A DNA stretch of 64,000 nt, from assembly GCA_013397695.1 (NCBI GenBank), contig VYZI01000386.1:495335-559334 (forward strand). The letters are read 5' to 3'. Positions 59,166-64,000 of the stretch are shown here, one piece after another; the first letter of the stretch is position 1; the number at the start of each line of letters is the position of its first letter. The position numbers and the translations under genes were made by a program. Origin of the DNA: Centropus unirufus (lineage: Eukaryota > Chordata > Aves > Cuculiformes > Centropidae). The notes under the pieces are model-generated. The model did not search any database. It saw only the letters and a list, made by a program, of their open reading frames with translations, and had not been told where the DNA came from.

Positions 59166-61439
59166 TTCTACCAGCCTTAGAGAAGCACATCCAAGAGTAT
59201 CTAGATGCCACCAGAAAACCTTGGGATGGTTTGTTTACCTATGGATAGGGGGACAGTATGCAAACTCCTTGAAGGCAGGGGATACAAGCCCTCACCCAGG
59301 CTGTTGGCTGCTTGTGGGGGAACCGGCCACTGCTTGTTCCCTGGGTGTACTTGTGGGTTTGGCTAGAATGTGGAAATTGAGAAGTCCATTCCTGGGAAAC
59401 TGATGCAGATGTTTCCCTGTGTTCCTTGGCACTTTCTTACAGAAAAGTTTCCATGGAAGAGATCTTTATGGCTGCAAGACTATGGCTAAAGCTAGCCAGC
59501 TGGCATGAGGTCCTCAGTTCTCTCCAGGGAGAGGTGGGCCTGTTCCCAGCTAGGAAGAGCTACAGACCTCTGGGGCCCAGGCTGGCACTGTGTGCAGGAC
59601 ATCTCCAAGCTCCAAGTTGCTTGGAGTCACGCCCTGAAGACCATAATGGTAGAGGGCTCTTGAAGAGGGCACTAGCCTTTGCCTGTTTCATCCGTCTGGG
59701 ACTGGCTATGGGGTCAATAAGGACAGTGTGGGATCATCGTTGTATGGAAGTTGTTAGCAAATCAGGATGCAGCAGGAGACTTGGATGGGGATGTAGTTGG
59801 GGAGGGTAGGTGGTCCCTGTACCATCTTGGCTTTTGGACCCTGAGGTGTGTTGCACAGAAATCATGGCCATTTTCTTCTCATGGTGCGGGGTTTCATACC
59901 CATGGGCAGAAAAATAGTTTAAGAGGTTCTTTCCAGTTTCTCATATTTCTGCCCCAGAGTATTCAACTGCTTCTCCCCTCTTCTGCTCGAGTTGGTGAGG
60001 GACAGGCAGGAGTCCCACAGCTCAGTGGCTGAAAATCTCCGTGTGAAAATTTCATCCCTTGCTGAAAGAAGCAGCTAAGAAGCACCAGTAGGATTTTGCC
60101 CTTCTCCCCACTGGTTACCAGGGCTTCCCTGGACCCTATCAATAAGCGGCTTGTCCCTTCACTCTTTTGCTCTGAGAACATACTTGCTCTAGCAGAGCTC
60201 CTTTCTCCACCTCCAGCTCCACCTGCCTGCCAAAGGCCAGGATGAGTCCGAGAAAGTCGGATATTTATCCCACTTTTACCCTCCTACACCCTCCTGTTCT
60301 CCAGCCCATGGGATAAAAACACGAAACTAAAGAAAACAAAGGACAACAACAACAAAAAAGAGGCTGCTGTTAAAAGGAAGAAAAGGATTAAGCCGGAGTT
60401 TGCTGATGCTTTTCACCCCCTTGGAAGGAGTCTGAGGTGGGTGTGATTGCCCTTTCCTCTTGTTCTGTGTCTTAGCACAGCAGTGCTGACGCTGGATTCA
60501 TTATTTGCCTATGTCCTGTTTGCAGGATGTCTATGTACTGGAGGACAGTGCACCCATGCAAGACCTCTGTTTTCCCTCTACCCGAGGCAGCAGCCCTTCT
60601 TCTGGAGCATATTTTCATGTTCCAACCACTTCTCAGAGTTACTAACAGCAACACAGTTGTTAACACACAGAGACAAGACCTCTGCAGAGTCAAAGCTGAC
60701 TTTTCAAGCCTTCCCTAGATCTTGCAGTGAAGAGCTGAGTGGGGAGAACAAGGAACTAGTGTTAAGTACAAAGCCTGGATCTGTAGACTCTTCCTGGTTA
60801 ACTTCCCACTCTTCACATGCTTGACAATGATCTCCAAGAAGTCTTTCTCCATGTTTTTTCCAAGGATGGAGGCATTGCTTACAGACCGCTGTTTCATAGG
60901 TTCTTCGAATCGTCCTTATTAAAGGTGGGCCTAATATTAGTCTTTCCAATCAGCCCTCTACCACATGCCATGATATTCCACTATGACTGACAGCAGCTTC
61001 ATTCCCATCAACAAGTTCTGAGAGTTCCTGTGGGTGAGTGCCATCCATTCCAGTAGATGTAAATATGTCCAGCTTCCCTAAGGGGTTTTAACCCCACATT
61101 TTCCCTCCCATCTTCTTCCTAAACCATACTAGAAAATACAGAGATACGAGAGCAGGCTCTGCCTGTGACAATGATACAAAAAATCATTGATCATTTAAGT
61201 CTTTTCCAGATTGCCCAGCATTACACAGCCTCCTCCATCTGTCAGTAAACATGAATTTTCCCTAAAGTCAGCACACCAATGAGGTTCTGTTGTACTGCCC
61301 TTGATGAAGGTGGTTTTGGAGCTGCCTGAAACCACTTCTATGTAGCCAAGCAAGCAATGTTTACCACATTCTTTTGTTGTCTGCTGCATTTATCATCCTT
61401 ACATGATCTTAGTGCAAGAAAAGCTCTTTTTAGTCAAGC
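59166..61439. other. Intergenic, nothing recognised
   Basis: Frames of about 125 codons at 59426-59809 and 60447-60824 have no family resemblance. No RNA gene is recognised. Confidence 0.45.
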
Positions 61440-61610
61440 AGGACTTCGATTGAAGGTCCTTATTTTCCTGCGGCAGGGAAGGCTTGGGAGCTTCAGGATG
61501 GACACTGTAAGAAACCCTTTTCCCAGAAAAGTGTTGCAGCTTTGGAACAATGTACGGAGGTAGTTGTGGGTCCCCATCCTTGGGAGGGTTCAAGGGCTAG
61601 TCAATGTTTT
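61440..61610 (+). mobile_element. Possible very old CR1 fragment
   Basis: Blocks such as gttgcagctttggaacaatgt and ccccatccttgggagggttcaag resemble the CR1 segment before its 3'UTR, in plus orientation. The match is weak and partial. Confidence 0.35.
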
Positions 61611-62639
61611 TCCATATGTGTGACCAGTAGAGTGACAAACCAGCCCCTTGGGAGCAGAAAGCCAGAGCCAGTGGAGCAGCAAGAAACCCCAGTCCCTGTG
61701 TTAAAGGACACTGCTGCTTTGTGGGCAGGAACTAGGGCCATGTATGATAATAGCAAGCTTGGAGAAACCTGCAAGGCACTGCCAGGGAAAAAAGGATGGA
61801 GCCAAGCACTTGTCTGTGCTTTCCAAAACCACTTTGCACTATGTTTCAAAAGCCAAAATGTGGTATGGTATTTGCCACTGTTGAGCATCTGCCCAGCTGC
61901 AAGTTAGAAAAGGAGGAGCGGTGAAGATTTCCATTCTTGGGTCCAACTCATCAAGAGCTGGCAAAGTGATGCTGAGCCCATGTCTGGGAGCATTTCTTCC
62001 AAGTCTCTGTGGAGGTGCTGACTGCTGGCATGCAGGCCATTGCTATACAAGCTAGCTGACTGTTTTTGTTTTTTTTATCCTCTAACTTTGTTTTGAGAGG
62101 GAGAGAAATTGCTTGGTCAAAAATGTAAAACTTTGGCAAATTTCCATGTGAAACAGTGGAAAGAGAGACAAGCTGAAAAATCGTCCCTCTAGCAGCACCC
62201 CACCTATCAAATGCCCCAATTTTCTTTTTCTAAAACACAATCTGGAACAAAACAAAAAAAATCTTATTTAAAATAAAATTTAAAATATTGAAAAAAGATA
62301 AATCATCATCACCATATATCTTTACATTAGATTTAGTGGCCATTCTAAGCGATATGCACTGATGAATCCTCGCAGGGCAGAGCAGTGCTGATGAAGGAGG
62401 TCTGGGGGCAGAGCATTGCTCCAGTAGCAGGGTGTGCTCAGGCAGCCTGGAAGATGTCTCTGTAGCATAACTATCACCCTTCCCATTTCTAGAAATAGTC
62501 CTAGAGCTATGTGGGCTCCATGAAGAGCATGGTGTGCCAGAGAACAGACCAGCACTGGAGAAAATCAGCTTTGAAGGGAAAAAAGATCATTTTTCTGTTG
62601 TGTGTCTGATTTCTTTGCTTCTCTGGTTGCAGTATGACC

Positions 62640-62820
62640 AGAGCAGGCCACTGGACTGCCTTCGAAGCATTTTGTTAAGGAGTAGTCTGTCCCACAGGTG
62701 CCATGTTATAGTGCTGCCCAAAACTGTGGTTAGACACAATTTCTGGCATTGCATGAGCAGGACAATTAGACCAGATGATCTGCAGAGATTCCTTCCAACC
62801 TCCACTGCCCTGAATCTGCG
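62640..62820 (+). mobile_element. Possible CR1 3' fragment
   Basis: The stretch attagaccagatgatctgcagag, then ttccttccaacc near 62765-62800, matches the CR1 3'UTR end (gaccagatgatctccagaggt-type). The rest is degraded. Confidence 0.5.
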
Positions 62821-64000
62821 TGTGGCACCCAGGACAGTGGGACTGTGTGGAGCAAGGGCACTCACAGCCGCACAGTCAGCCTGAAGTACTGATTCTAGGG
62901 GCAGTATCCCCCAGAAACACAACACATTCAGCATCTGTGGCTCTTCTTCAAGGTGTCTGAGTTGCTAGACAGCCCTCATATTTCGCCCCTTCCCTGCACC
63001 AGTGTTGCCTTCCCATGCCGTAGCAGATGCCTGACCCTGCTGCTCAGATGAGTTTCTCACTGCTCAGCTGCTGCTGCTTTTCTTTGGTGAAATTAATGCA
63101 GGCTTTTCCCAGCTTTTGAGGCTGGCTGCACACTTAACCAATTGCTGGCGAGTTACTTACAGTCCTGGAGCCTCTGCTTTTGACCTGTTCCAAAACTCTC
63201 AAGGCCTGTACTGCTATCACACTTACATCACACGTTAATAACAAGAGACACCTGGTACCACGGGCTAGTTCACACATCAGGCACTCCTGACAAGCTGGTA
63301 ACAAGTAGAACACGCCAGAACAGGGTAGTGGTGCAGTGAGCATCCATTGTCTTAGTGTAAGGACTGGGGCTGTTACCAGCCACGGTAATGCTCTTCCTGG
63401 TGGAGCCCCAAGCGACAGCAGCAGATAGATGGTGGGAAAGCAAATCAATAAGCCTCAAAGCACGTGAAAATGCTGGCAAAGCTCATCTTGCAACAATGCA
63501 GCAAAGCTCGCTGCAGAGGATGAGAAGGGGTAATATTTTTTCTGAAACTAAGGCTGTTTCCTCACTGCCACCTGCCTGCACCCCCTTACTTAAAAGAGCA
63601 GCCAAGATGGGAGCATGCAAGTGGGTTGTTGAGGATGCAAGAGGTTTGTTGAGGATGCAAGCACCACCGTGCCAGCAGTGTGTTCAAGAACACTCAAAGG
63701 CAATGCAGAGTAAAAGGGATACTTGCTGCCGAGGTTTTATTTGGCTCCTCAGTTGTTACCTCAGGAACAGTGTGCTACGTTTGAGTCTTGCCTTTTTGTG
63801 CTCATTAAGAGCTGATGGCGATAGCGGTTTCCTGTCTCTTCACTCTGCTCCTTTTCTGGGAACCATTAAGAGCAACTCACTCCCCTTCATCTCCTTATTA
63901 GGATGCTTTATGTCTCCTGCTCTGCTCCCTCTCTTCTCATCACTATTTTCAATGGCTTCTGTATAACCTGCTTTTGGCTGCCACGTGTTTCAGATTATAC
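62821..64000. other. Intergenic, nothing recognised
   Basis: A 192-codon plus frame at 63388-63966 has no recognised family. A short direct repeat, tgttgaggatgcaag, occurs twice at about 63628-63661. Confidence 0.4.

Noticed and set aside
63388..63966. 192-codon plus frame at the right end
   Set aside because: No family resemblance and no exon-like borders. It contains a short direct repeat and ordinary composition.
1..64000. tRNA, rRNA, CRISPR array, bacterial operon or phage features
   Set aside because: No cloverleaf with TTCRA box, rRNA segment, spaced direct repeats or ribosome-binding-site-led gene runs were seen. The sequence is intron-bearing vertebrate DNA.

Overview
This is vertebrate nuclear DNA, almost certainly from a bird. 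Genes are split by GT-AG introns and lie far apart. The dominant repeat is the CR1 LINE, with its short ATTCTGTG-type 3' ends. The gene order fits an avian Z-chromosome segment related to human 9p13, but chromosome and species are inferences. I see no prokaryotic, plasmid, CRISPR or viral gene features.

Layout, left to right. Positions 1-300 are CpG-rich with a diverged ~82-bp tandem duplication, probably the edge of a neighbouring gene's CpG island. A fragment of an old CR1 follows (about 765-1085), then a long but broken CR1 reverse-transcriptase copy (about 2900-4412). On the minus strand at 8515-6688 I assemble a four-exon HEMGN (hemogen) gene, including a 19-nt microexon. A CR1 3' end lies at 12445-12782. 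On the minus strand at 19747-16815 is a complete four-exon SPINK4 gene encoding an 85-residue secreted Kazal inhibitor, with a TATA box, GATA motifs and a distal cluster of four TTTATNA (CDX/posterior-HOX type) motifs. A TATA box on the opposite strand at 22000, followed by an ATG and a possible second exon at 22800, may mark an unrecognised small gene.

A GC-rich CpG island around 30500-31960 is broken by a 753-bp assembly gap. It is the probable promoter and exon 1 of B4GALT1. Exons 2-6 of B4GALT1 are clear on the plus strand (43770-55305), followed by a ~3.1-kb 3'UTR ending at an AATAAA at 58419. Intron 1 holds two nuclear-receptor-type direct repeats, including a perfect DR4. Right of B4GALT1 there are more CR1 fragments and no recognisable gene.

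The three genes are not an operon or pathway. HEMGN is a nuclear haematopoietic (and in chicken gonadal) regulator, SPINK4 a secreted gut-type protease inhibitor, and B4GALT1 a Golgi galactosyltransferase. SPINK4 and B4GALT1 are divergent neighbours, as in human. HEMGN beside them differs from the human arrangement, where HEMGN lies on 9q.
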